A stretch of DNA of 64,000 nt, taken from Bacillota bacterium (GTDB lineage: Bacteria; Bacillota; Clostridia; DSM-8532). A program made the position numbers and the translations under genes. The notes beneath the pieces are model-generated. The model saw only the letters and a list, made by a program, of their open reading frames with translations. It did not search any database and was not told where the DNA came from. Each line of letters opens with the position of its first letter. Position 1 is the first letter of the stretch. Location: NCBI GenBank assembly GCA_023415825.1, contig JAEZJF010000026.1, positions 124,001 to 188,000 of the forward strand. The letters run 5' to 3'. Below, piece after piece: positions 51,838 to 59,726 of the stretch.

Positions 51838-54609
51838 TTACTTTTTCCTTCTTTTAATTAATGCAATGGTAACAAATCCGGTGGCGACAAGTAAGGCGGC
51901 ACCGGCTCCAATAAGCAATGGCAGAATTAATCCGCGTTTAGCCTCTGGGATAGCTTTTGCCGTTTTCGCATCATAGGCCACCAGCGCGCTCATAGGTGCT
52001 AGCTTAAGGGTTTCTCCTTCAACAACAGTAAGCGTTTCTGTACCAGCCTTTTCACCATTCACAACCACATTCCAGGTTGTATTGACCGGAACTGTGAGGG
52101 TTTCTTCTTCCGAGCCTGCATTAAAAGCCACCACAATGGTTTTCCATAAATCATTCCGGGCATTATTGTTCAAAGTATAGGCAATGATGCTCTCTTTTGG
52201 GGCTTCAATAAAGGTGAGATTATCCACAACCTCTTTTGCGGTTGCCATGCGGAAGGCAGGGTGGGCCTTTCTTAAAGCGATTAGCCCTTTGTAATAATCA
52301 AAGACATCACGGTTGGTATCTTTTAGATCCCACTTGATGCTGTTAACACTGTCCGGAGCATTATAGGAGTTTTCATTGCCCTCCTTGGAGCGCATGAAAT
52401 CCGTTCCCGACAGCATGAAGGGAGTGCCCTGGGAGGTCAGGAACATGGCACCTGAAAGTTGGGTCATGGCTTTATAATCGGCTTCTGAAAGAGCTGGGCT
52501 TGAAACGGCAAATTTATCATACAAAGAAAGATTGTCATGGGCCGAAATGTAATTGACGCATTGGGCAGGGGAGGAAGCCCAGGCTGATTTATCGTAATTA
52601 ACTTCATTGTAACGGACGCCGGGATGGCTGATACCTCCCACTATACCATATTTGATGCTTTCGGCCAGATCAAACTTTCCACCAACAAAGCCGGGAGATT
52701 CACTTTCGAAGACATGGCCTTTAATACCGTCCCGGGTATTGTCATTAAAGACGGCCACCCCTTCAATTTTTGATATGTTTTCCTTTAGAGCGGATTGGGC
52801 ATCTATCAAGGTGGAGCTACCGCCGCGCCATCCTTCGCCATAGACGATAATGGACGGATCAATCTGGTTAAGTGCTTGACGCACCTCATTCATGGTCTGT
52901 ATATCCATAAGTCCCATAAGGTCGAAACGGAAACCGTCAATTTTATATTCCTTGGCCCAGTAAACCACCGAATCCACAATTAATTTTCTGACCATGGCCC
53001 TTTCGGAGGCTATTTCATTTCCGCATCCCGAGCCATTGGAGAACTTACCGTTAGGGGTCAAGCGGTAATAATAACCCGGTACGATTTTGCTAAAATCTGA
53101 ATCGGCAGACAGGGCGGTATGGTTGTAGACCACGTCCATGATCACGCCAATGCCCGCTTCTTTAAAGGCTTTAACCATTTGTTTGAATTCCTTGATCCGG
53201 ACAGCGCCGTCAAAGGGATTGGTAGAATAGGAGCCGTCGGGGACATTATAGTTCTTCGGATCATAGCCCCAATTAAACTGCGGTTGGTCAAGCTTCGATT
53301 CATCAATAGAATTGAAGTCAAAAGCAGGGAGCAGGTGAACATGGGTAATTCCGAGCTCTTTGACATGTGCAAGGCCTGTGGAAGAGCCTGATTTGGTTTT
53401 GGTATCCTTCTCAGTAAAGCTTAAGTACTTACCGGCGCTTTGAACGCCCGAGGACGGATCAATGGAGGTATCACGAATGTGCATTTCGTAGATTACGGCG
53501 TCAGTGGGGCTTTCCAGCTTTTTGTACCCGAGCTTATCCCAGCCTTCCGGATTTGTTTTTGTTAAGTCAATAACCATAGCCCGATCGCCATTAACGCCTG
53601 CCGCCACGGCATAGGGATCGACAGTCTCATGGATCTGTCCGCCTACTGTCACTTCATATGTATAATAGATACCTTCAAGGTCTCCGTCTGCCTTCAGAAG
53701 CCAGGTCCCTTTCTGGTCTTTGACCATAGCTAATGTTTTATCAGAGCTTCCGCCATCTCCTTGGCTGTACAGCTTGAGCGAAACTTCTTCTGCTGTAGGT
53801 GCCCAAAGCCTGAAGGTGGATGAGCCCTTGGTGTAGACAACACCCAGGTCATTACCGGTATAGGTGAACTGTTCAGAAAAATAGGGAGTATCAAAAAGCT
53901 TGGAGCTTGAGACAAATGCTTCGCCAAAGCCCTCTTTGGAAACCGTATAGTTCATAGCAGGATTAGCCTCCTTGGATAATTTAATAATGTACTTCATGCC
54001 ATCCGGGCCTCGGGTGACCTTTTCAAGTTTTATATCTCTACCACTTTCTTTTACCGTAAAGCCTTCCAGTCCTCCTAAAAAGGGAGCGGCTGCCTGTAGA
54101 TCCACTTGTATATTGGTTAAGTCCCGGAACTCCGCCTTTTCAATTTTTGGGGCAAGGGGTGCATCATTCTCTGAAAAAGCAATCTTTTCAACATTTTGAA
54201 CCAGGTAGAGGGTGAGCACTCCATCTTGGTCCGACTGGGCAAGGGGGAAAAAACGATCGGCTTCAATGTCCTTGGCTTCCCATTCTCCCTTACGGACAAT
54301 AATCCCAACCTCCTTGGTGTTAAAAGCCGAAACATCAATTTCAGCAACCTTGGCGATCTTGCCGGGAGCGGCCTGAAGGGAGGCATCTGAAGTAAAACTG
54401 TAGGCTTTTCCGTCGCCGGCCTTGGGCCATACCCAGAGATTCCAGCCCTCATAGTTTTGATCGAACCGATAGTATACTACTTTTACGGTCTTTGGTTTTC
54501 CATCGGATAGGGGAGTGGATTCAGCACTTGCATGAGGTGAAGCAATAATTAATGCAAACGATTGAAATACAAGGAATAATGATAATAAAATGCTTAGAGC
54601 TTTTTTCAT
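51838..54609 (-). CDS. pulA: Cell-surface type I pullulanase
   Basis: This debranching enzyme hydrolyses alpha-1,6 links of pullulan and branched starch outside the cell. A signal peptide (1-28) is followed by a CBM41-like starch-binding domain (VYYRFDQNYEGWNLWVW), a CBM48-like region (FRLWAPTAEEVSLKLY), the pullulanase signature FNWGYDPKNY, and GH13 regions I-IV: DVVYNHT, GFRFDLMG, YGEGW and SAHDN. The C terminus is a hydrophobic helix plus KRRKK, so it is membrane anchored, without an LPXTG motif. The length of 923 is normal for multi-domain forms. AAGGGGG precedes the ATG. Confidence 0.95.
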   Translation of the reverse strand: MKKALSILLSLFLVFQSFALIIASPHASAESTPLSDGKPKTVKVVYYRFDQNYEGWNLWVWPKAGDGKAYSFTSDASLQAAPGKIAKVAEIDVSAFNTKEVGIIVRKGEWEAKDIEADRFFPLAQSDQDGVLTLYLVQNVEKIAFSENDAPLAPKIEKAEFRDLTNIQVDLQAAAPFLGGLEGFTVKESGRDIKLEKVTRGPDGMKYIIKLSKEANPAMNYTVSKEGFGEAFVSSSKLFDTPYFSEQFTYTGNDLGVVYTKGSSTFRLWAPTAEEVSLKLYSQGDGGSSDKTLAMVKDQKGTWLLKADGDLEGIYYTYEVTVGGQIHETVDPYAVAAGVNGDRAMVIDLTKTNPEGWDKLGYKKLESPTDAVIYEMHIRDTSIDPSSGVQSAGKYLSFTEKDTKTKSGSSTGLAHVKELGITHVHLLPAFDFNSIDESKLDQPQFNWGYDPKNYNVPDGSYSTNPFDGAVRIKEFKQMVKAFKEAGIGVIMDVVYNHTALSADSDFSKIVPGYYYRLTPNGKFSNGSGCGNEIASERAMVRKLIVDSVVYWAKEYKIDGFRFDLMGLMDIQTMNEVRQALNQIDPSIIVYGEGWRGGSSTLIDAQSALKENISKIEGVAVFNDNTRDGIKGHVFESESPGFVGGKFDLAESIKYGIVGGISHPGVRYNEVNYDKSAWASSPAQCVNYISAHDNLSLYDKFAVSSPALSEADYKAMTQLSGAMFLTSQGTPFMLSGTDFMRSKEGNENSYNAPDSVNSIKWDLKDTNRDVFDYYKGLIALRKAHPAFRMATAKEVVDNLTFIEAPKESIIAYTLNNNARNDLWKTIVVAFNAGSEEETLTVPVNTTWNVVVNGEKAGTETLTVVEGETLKLAPMSALVAYDAKTAKAIPEAKRGLILPLLIGAGAALLVATGFVTIALIKRRKK

Positions 54610-54749
54610 TGAAATTATCCCCCTTATATTTGGGCTATAATTCCATTATAATGTGCAACTTTTGCGCAAGCAATCCTAATTTATCAAATTATAAAGAGAT
54701 AAAAAGGCCATCCGTTGCTCAAACCGATACGGAAAAAGAAAGAGAAAGA

Positions 54750-54776
54750 GAGGCATTGATAGTGCCTCCCTTTTTT
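54750..54776 (-). terminator. Terminator of the SPFH/Arc operon
   Basis: GAGGCA and TGCCTC form a 6-bp GC-rich stem with a 7-nt loop; U-rich tracts lie on both sides, so it can act in both directions. It overlaps the stop codon of the small Arc-like gene. Confidence 0.7.
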
Positions 54777-54948
54777 ATTCAGGATTATTTTTTCCTTTCT
54801 TACGATGCTTGACACATTCAGTAAGCAAGAATTCAATTTGTCCGTTCAAAGAGCGAAAATCATCTTCTGACCAAGCTACAAGCTCTTTCCATAGGGATGA
54901 TGATAATCGCAGCAGCAATTGTTTTTTATCTTTTTCTTTATTGTCCAA
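54775..54948 (-). CDS. Arc-like ribbon-helix-helix DNA-binding protein (57 residues)
   Basis: This small gene encodes an Arc-family DNA-binding protein: KKQLLLRLSSSLWKELVAWS, then DDFRSLNGQIEFLLTECVK, the strand plus two helices of a ribbon-helix-helix dimer. The start is TTG 54948, placed after the AGG of GGCAGG; the frame is blocked by a stop just upstream, so no longer form exists. It begins 24 nt after the SPFH gene stop. It is probably the repressor acting on the 33-bp palindrome at 56022. Similar Arc partners accompany SPFH genes in other Firmicutes. Confidence 0.85.
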   Translation of the reverse strand: MDNKEKDKKQLLLRLSSSLWKELVAWSEDDFRSLNGQIEFLLTECVKHRKKGKNNPE

Positions 54949-54972
54949 ATCATCATCCTGCCTTTCTGTTCA

Positions 54973-55998
54973 TCAATATAAGGAGCCGCTGTTTACTATC
55001 GGCTGAGCATCCCTGTTTCCGCAAAGGACAACAAGCAGATTGCTGACCATTGCTGCTTTGCGCTCCTCGTCAAGATGCACAACGTCATTTTCATTAAGCT
55101 TTGAAAGTGCCATTTCAACCATGCCAACTGCGCCCTCAACAATCATCTGCCTTGCATCAATAATGGCAGAAGCCTGTTGCCTTTGGAGCATTACTGCGGC
55201 AATTTCCGGAGCGTAAGCCAAATGGGTGATTCTAGCCTCCAGAATTTCTAGGCCTGCGATTTCAACCTTTAATTGTATTTCAGCTTTCAGCTTTTCAGCT
55301 ACCTCCAGACTGCTGCCACGCAGAGATTTCTCATTATCATCGTTGGAGACGTCATAGGGATAAAGCCTGACTATATTTCGGAGTGCGGAGTCACATTGAA
55401 TGGACAAATACTCCGTATAGTTGTCCACATTAAAGACCGCCTTGGCAGTATTGACTACTTTCCAAATAACGACAATCCCGATAATAATGGGATTTCCTAG
55501 CTGATCATTGATTTTCTGCTTATCATTGTTCAAAGTCATAGCCTTGAGCGAGATTTTTTTGTTTCCTACACTAAGAGTGTTTTCTCCCACCGTCACTTTA
55601 CCGGGTATTGATGGTTTCTCAATGGACATAGTGCCTGTTGATGTGTTTGATGTGGCAGGATTTGTGGCTGTGACAAAGGGATTGACAAAGAAGTATCCTT
55701 CGCCTTTGAGCGTGCCATAATATTTTCCGAACAGTGTCAGAACAAGTGCCTCATTCGGTTTTAAAATCTTAAGACCTGCAAAAAGGATGGGGCCTACTAA
55801 AAAAAGATATAACGCCGATACAATGATGGTGATGATGCCCAGAACCGTAAGATGGTTATCGACCAGAATAATGCCGATGATAAGCCCCGCAACCGAGGCA
55901 ATCATAAGTGTCAGGTTCATTAATAGAAAAAACATACCGTCTTTGCTTTTTGCTTGAATTTCCTCATAGTGCAACTGCTTCTCCGTAACCTCAGACAT
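54973..55998 (-). CDS. SPFH/Band 7 domain membrane protein
   Basis: This is a 341-residue membrane-scaffold (stomatin/flotillin-like) protein. Two N-terminal membrane helices (about 25-50 and 57-80) precede the SPFH domain (about 85-290), with NEALVLTLFGKYYG, VVNTAKAVFNVDNYTEYL and IQLKVEIAGLEILEARITHLAYAP-type segments; a helix with repeated AxxQRQQASAI follows. It may organise membrane microdomains. It is the first gene of a two-gene operon with the Arc-like protein. Confidence 0.9.
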   Translation of the reverse strand: MSEVTEKQLHYEEIQAKSKDGMFFLLMNLTLMIASVAGLIIGIILVDNHLTVLGIITIIVSALYLFLVGPILFAGLKILKPNEALVLTLFGKYYGTLKGEGYFFVNPFVTATNPATSNTSTGTMSIEKPSIPGKVTVGENTLSVGNKKISLKAMTLNNDKQKINDQLGNPIIIGIVVIWKVVNTAKAVFNVDNYTEYLSIQCDSALRNIVRLYPYDVSNDDNEKSLRGSSLEVAEKLKAEIQLKVEIAGLEILEARITHLAYAPEIAAVMLQRQQASAIIDARQMIVEGAVGMVEMALSKLNENDVVHLDEERKAAMVSNLLVVLCGNRDAQPIVNSGSLY

Positions 55999-56021
55999 CT
56001 AAAAAACCCCTTTCATATTGG

Positions 56022-56077
56022 ATAATAATGATATCAAATTGATATCATTATTATAACATAATTTATTAACATATCAA
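56022..56077 (-). promoter_or_regulatory. Promoter overlapped by a 33-bp perfect palindrome
   Basis: On the minus strand TTGATA (56077-56072) and TATAAT (56055-56050) are 16 bp apart. Arms of 16 bp around one central base (56022-56054) form a perfect inverted repeat containing AATGATATCA; it starts at the -10 and covers the transcription start. Two stacked Arc dimers would cover about this length, so the Arc-like gene product is the natural repressor. Confidence 0.8.
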
Positions 56078-56083
56078 TGGGGT

Positions 56084-56119
56084 AAAAAAAGACCTATCAT
56101 TCAAAACGAATAATAGGCC
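56084..56119 (-). terminator. Terminator of gltX
   Basis: On the minus strand GGCCTATTATTC pairs with GAATGATAGGTC (imperfect), followed by a seven-T run, starting about 30 nt after the gltX stop. Confidence 0.85.
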
Positions 56120-56149
56120 CGTAAACTTCTTTTATAGCCTGCCATATGC

Positions 56150-57616
56150 TCAGCCTTGAATTGCCTTTTCCAGTCTTTCAATTCCAATGCGGACTCTTCT
56201 TAAGGTTTCATCCTTGCCCAGCAAATCAGCAATTTCAATGGCACCACCAGGAGTAACCTCCCAGCCTGAAATAGCGGTACGGACGGGCCAGAGCATTTGG
56301 CCGTTCTTAATGCCAAGGGTCTCAACCAAGCCCAAAAGCTGACTATGAAGGGACTCCTCATTCCATGTGGCTATTCCTTCAAGAACAGGGAGCGAGGCTT
56401 TCAAACTCTCTAGAGAATTCTCCAGGGTTGTCTTCATCTTCTTATGGACATATATGTTCAGATCATATTCCACCAGTTCATTCAAGAAGCCCACCTTGGA
56501 GGGGATGTCGGTTAATATCTCTGTTCTGGCCTGCAGCAGCTTGCTGACTTTTTTAAGATCGATACCCTTGTTTATGACGGCCTGAGAGAGGTAGGGGAGC
56601 GCAAGCTCATGAAAATTCTCCAGGCTCATGGCACGGATGTACTCTGAATTAAACCATTTCAGCTTATCCATGTCAAAGGCTGAAGGAGACTTGCTGATAC
56701 GGCTGATGTTGAAGGCTTTTTCCAGCTCTGCCAGGGAGAATACCTCCTGATTGGTATCGGGAGACCAGCCTAAAAGGGCAATATAGTTAATAATAGCCTC
56801 TACGATGAAGCCCATTTTTAATAGATCTTCGAAGCCTGCATCACCCTTGCGTTTGGATATTTTTGAGCCGTCGGGCTTAACAATGAGCGGCAAATGAACA
56901 TAAACAGGTATCTCCCAGTCGAAGGCATCATAGAGAAGGTTATACTTGGGGGCAGAGGACAAATACTCACTGCCGCGTACAACATGGGTGATATCCATGA
57001 GATGGTCATCAATAACATTGGCAAAATTATAGGTCGGCAGTCCGTCGCTTTTTAAAAGGATCTGGTCTTCCAGCATGTTGTTCTCAACGGTAATAGAGCC
57101 GTAAACCGCATCATCAAAGGTGGTGGTTCCTTCCCTGGGCATTTTTTGACGAATGACACAGGGTTCCCCACTTTTAAGCCTCTCTTCAATCTCAGCCTTT
57201 GAAAGATGGAGGCAATGCCTATCGTACATGAAGGTTTGATTTTTAGCTTCGGATTCAGCCCGTAAGCTATCCAGTCTTTCCTTGGTGCAGAAGCAATAAT
57301 AGGCATGACCTTTCTCAACTAGCTCCTCGGCATAGGGTCTGTAGGTGTTTTTTCTCTCGCTTTGGACATAGGGAGCATAGGGGCCGCCTACATCAGGCCC
57401 TTCATCGTGCTGCATACCGCAGAGCTTAAGCGTATTATATATGACATCCACGGCACCTTCTACCAATCGTTCCTGATCGGTGTCCTCTATACGAAGAATG
57501 AATTTGCCGTTTTGTGATTTAGCGATAAGATATTCATAGAGAGCGGTTCTTAAGTTTCCTATATGCATATATCCTGTGGGACTGGGTGCATAACGGGTTC
57601 TAACCTGACGTTGCAT
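56150..57616 (-). CDS. gltX: Glutamate-tRNA ligase
   Basis: GltX charges tRNA-Glu with glutamate (a class I synthetase). The ATP motifs are HIGN (18-21, in PSPTGYMHIGN) and KISKRKGD (about 252-259), and the middle has VVRGSEYLSSAP. At 488 residues it is full length. The C-terminal anticodon-binding part lacks obvious discriminating residues, so a tRNA-Gln charging role (GluRS2) cannot be excluded. GGAAGG precedes the ATG, and a palindromic repeat lies in its leader. Confidence 0.96.
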   Translation of the reverse strand: MQRQVRTRYAPSPTGYMHIGNLRTALYEYLIAKSQNGKFILRIEDTDQERLVEGAVDVIYNTLKLCGMQHDEGPDVGGPYAPYVQSERKNTYRPYAEELVEKGHAYYCFCTKERLDSLRAESEAKNQTFMYDRHCLHLSKAEIEERLKSGEPCVIRQKMPREGTTTFDDAVYGSITVENNMLEDQILLKSDGLPTYNFANVIDDHLMDITHVVRGSEYLSSAPKYNLLYDAFDWEIPVYVHLPLIVKPDGSKISKRKGDAGFEDLLKMGFIVEAIINYIALLGWSPDTNQEVFSLAELEKAFNISRISKSPSAFDMDKLKWFNSEYIRAMSLENFHELALPYLSQAVINKGIDLKKVSKLLQARTEILTDIPSKVGFLNELVEYDLNIYVHKKMKTTLENSLESLKASLPVLEGIATWNEESLHSQLLGLVETLGIKNGQMLWPVRTAISGWEVTPGGAIEIADLLGKDETLRRVRIGIERLEKAIQG

Positions 57617-57640
57617 ATGATCGATCCTTCCATGTTAGTT

Positions 57641-57702
57641 TTGTTAATATAAGCCTGCGAGTATCAACAATGTTGCCGCCGCATAAGCAAGGCAATATTG
57701 TT
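57641..57702 (-). repeat. Leader repeat, family B, single copy before gltX
   Basis: The unit contains AACAATGTTGCC / GGCAATATTGTT with a 14-nt loop and the linker TTGTTAATAT...GTATCAACAA. It ends about 25 nt from the gltX ATG on the minus strand. Two further copies are at 58807. A second short stem GAAGT/ACTTC lies at 57708-57721. Confidence 0.75.
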
Positions 57703-57781
57703 ATAATGAAGTATTCACTTCAATATTATAGTTTATCACAATAAGAGGCCATGGTGCTTGAAAATGATTCTAAATTGCTGC

Positions 57782-58777
57782 TCATGAAGAGGATGATGAA
57801 GCAGCCGCAGCAGCAGAAGCAGCGGTCGCACAAGCGACTGCCTGGGCAGCAACAATGGCTTGAACGGTTGTACCAACTCCTATCCGCAATATCATGGCAT
57901 CTGTGGAATCCTTCTGAGCCAAATATCCCATGCAGACCAGTGCTGCAGCTAACATCAGGTTAAATTCTCTTCCATCAAATTTATAGCATTTCATTTCTTT
58001 AATCAGCTCAACAGCTTCCAAGGCTTCATTGATGGCTTCCTGCCAGTGTTCACCGGTTAAAGCAAAAAAGCCTATGGTACTGTAATGCATGGAGCTTACC
58101 CGGTTTTTATACTGCTTTAGCCGGTCTGCAATAGCTTTGCAGCGTTCCGCTTTAATATTTGGAGAGGCAGGATCGAAGACCAAAATTTGAGAAAGAAACT
58201 GCAACCCGTTTCCAGACCAAAGGCCGGAAGCTTTCAGCAGCTGGTAGGTCTCCTCGCATTCTTGCATCATTTCGCTAATAGGACGGTCTGAAGAGGCCAA
58301 TATCACCGCAGAGGCATAATCATCGCTGCTGGTCAGAAAACGATGCTGCTTCTTCATGGCTTCATAAATAAGCTTAGCAGTTTCTGCCTTGCTCAGCTCC
58401 AATCCCTTCGGTGTAGTGGAATATAGGGCATAGGCGGCTATGGGCAGGTAACTGGATGAACTGAAGCCTGCTTTTTTCATAACATCATAGCAATGTGTCA
58501 GCCTTGGAAACTCGGATTCAATGTTTCTTTTGCCTGCAGTTAAATAGGCTGCAGAATAGACTCTGGCTGAACGAAGATAAGAAAAAGTCCCGGAATTTTT
58601 CTTGATAAAATCAATAGCATCCAACAAGGTATCCGGATCGGCATTATGGCCTTCAAAGGCATAGGAGAGCGCACAAAGCTTGATATAAAGCGATGAGGTT
58701 TTCCAAAATAGTGGCTTCTTAAGTGCCAAATAGCTATCACAATATAAGGAAATCCCGTTCCTAACAAGTGTATTCAT
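57782..58777 (-). CDS. DUF4003 family protein
   Basis: This is a 331-residue helical protein matching DUF4003, a Firmicute family of unknown function. Repeated helix pairs have an alpha-solenoid look (LKKPLFWKTSSLYIKL, SARVYSAAYLTAGKR, SSYLPIAAYALYST, DDYASAVILAS). The final 27 residues are a low-complexity Ala/Ser run (AAQAVACATAASAAAAASS), ending in Ser. The gene follows a family B repeat array and starts after GAGGTG. Confidence 0.85.
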   Translation of the reverse strand: MNTLVRNGISLYCDSYLALKKPLFWKTSSLYIKLCALSYAFEGHNADPDTLLDAIDFIKKNSGTFSYLRSARVYSAAYLTAGKRNIESEFPRLTHCYDVMKKAGFSSSSYLPIAAYALYSTTPKGLELSKAETAKLIYEAMKKQHRFLTSSDDYASAVILASSDRPISEMMQECEETYQLLKASGLWSGNGLQFLSQILVFDPASPNIKAERCKAIADRLKQYKNRVSSMHYSTIGFFALTGEHWQEAINEALEAVELIKEMKCYKFDGREFNLMLAAALVCMGYLAQKDSTDAMILRIGVGTTVQAIVAAQAVACATAASAAAAASSSSS

Positions 58778-58806
58778 AGGTTCACCTCATTGATTCAATT
58801 AGCAAA

Positions 58807-58925
58807 TGTTAATACGAGTCTGTGAGTATCAACAATGTTGCGCCCGTGCTAACAAGGCAATATTGTTAATACGAGTCTGTGAGTATCAACAATGTTGCCG
58901 CCCGCGCTAGCAAGGCAATATTGTT
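58807..58925 (-). repeat. Tandem leader repeat, family B (two 57-bp units)
   Basis: Units of period 57 bp (58807-58867 and 58863-58925) each carry the stem AACAATGTTGCC / GGCAATATTGTT and the linker TTGTTAATAC-gagtctgtga-GTATCAACAA. They lie immediately before the DUF4003 gene on the minus strand. The rest of the 433-bp gap holds the family A copy (59021) and, after it, the ECF gene leader; no ORF is supported. Confidence 0.8.
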
Positions 58926-59020
58926 ATTATACATGATTCTTCCATGACTTTACAGATGTTTTTTATTAAGACAATTACGGGTTAATAGGGGGGGTAGCGA
59001 TTGACATGCAAATAGTTTAT

Positions 59021-59088
59021 AATAACATTACCTGTTACCGAAATCAAAGATTTCGAACAGGTAACCAAGTTATTGAAACACGTTGTGT
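59021..59088 (+). repeat. Leader repeat, family A, diverged copy before the ECF sigma gene
   Basis: The unit matches 18628 but with TTACCTGTT/AACAGGTAA in place of ACCCGTT/AACGGGT, and its linker hairpin is AACAC-gtt-GTGTT in place of GATAC-ttc-GTAT. The bases change but the pairing is preserved. It is followed by 120 bp to the sigma factor. Confidence 0.8.
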
Positions 59089-59210
59089 TATAATAATTTC
59101 AGTGTAGCATACAGTATGCAAATTCGTAGCAGCATTGTTTATACTTTTAATAAAAATGAACCTAAATCAACGGCTTTCGTCAAATTTAGTGAAGGAGGGA
59201 GGCAAAACGG

Positions 59211-59726
59211 TTGACTCCTTCGGATATGACACAAGAGATAACACGATTGGTTGAGCAATATGGCAATGATGTCTATAGAGTTGCCTTTGTTATCCTAAAA
59301 TCGAAAGAATTGGCAGAGGATGTTTATCAGGAGACCTTCCTTAGGGTATGTCGCTCTTTTTCAAGCTACCGTGGGGAAAGTAGTGAAAAAACATGGATAA
59401 CCAGTATTGCTGTCAATATTTGCCGTGATTACATGAGAAGCGCGTGGAAAAAGCGTGTCGTGGTAACGGATGAATTCCCAACCCAGTCCTCGGATAGTGA
59501 TACTGAAGAAATCATTGAAAAGCGCAGCGAGAAGCAGGCCCTTATTAAGGCCATTATGAAGCTTCCCAATAAATACAGAGAAATTATCCATCTTTATTAT
59601 TATCAGGAGATGGATGTAAAGGATATTGCGGGTATACTGAAAATACCGGGGGGAACCGTGAAGAGCAGGCTGTTTAAGGCAAGGAATCTGCTTCACGACA
59701 TGATAGGAGGTGAGGCTCATGGCTAA
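59211..59726 (+). CDS. ECF-type RNA polymerase sigma factor
   Basis: This sigma-70 family extracytoplasmic-function factor (171 residues) directs transcription to a stress or signal regulon. Region 2 includes YRVAFVILKSKELAEDVYQE and SFSSYRGES; region 4 includes IIHLYYYQEMDVKDIAG and GGTVKSRLFKARNLL. It starts at TTG after GGAGGGAGG and overlaps the downstream partner by 8 bp. Its promoter cannot be assigned with confidence. Confidence 0.93.
   Translation: MTPSDMTQEITRLVEQYGNDVYRVAFVILKSKELAEDVYQETFLRVCRSFSSYRGESSEKTWITSIAVNICRDYMRSAWKKRVVVTDEFPTQSSDSDTEEIIEKRSEKQALIKAIMKLPNKYREIIHLYYYQEMDVKDIAGILKIPGGTVKSRLFKARNLLHDMIGGEAHG

Noticed and set aside
51838..54609. Pullulanase as an LPXTG sortase substrate
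   Set aside because: The tail has a hydrophobic helix and basic end, but no LPXTG or close variant before it.
57617..57781. T-box leader for gltX
   Set aside because: No T-box consensus or specifier-loop architecture is visible; the region holds a family B repeat.
58807..58925. CRISPR array
   Set aside because: There are only two units, they are internally palindromic and nearly identical throughout with no unique spacers, and no cas genes are present.
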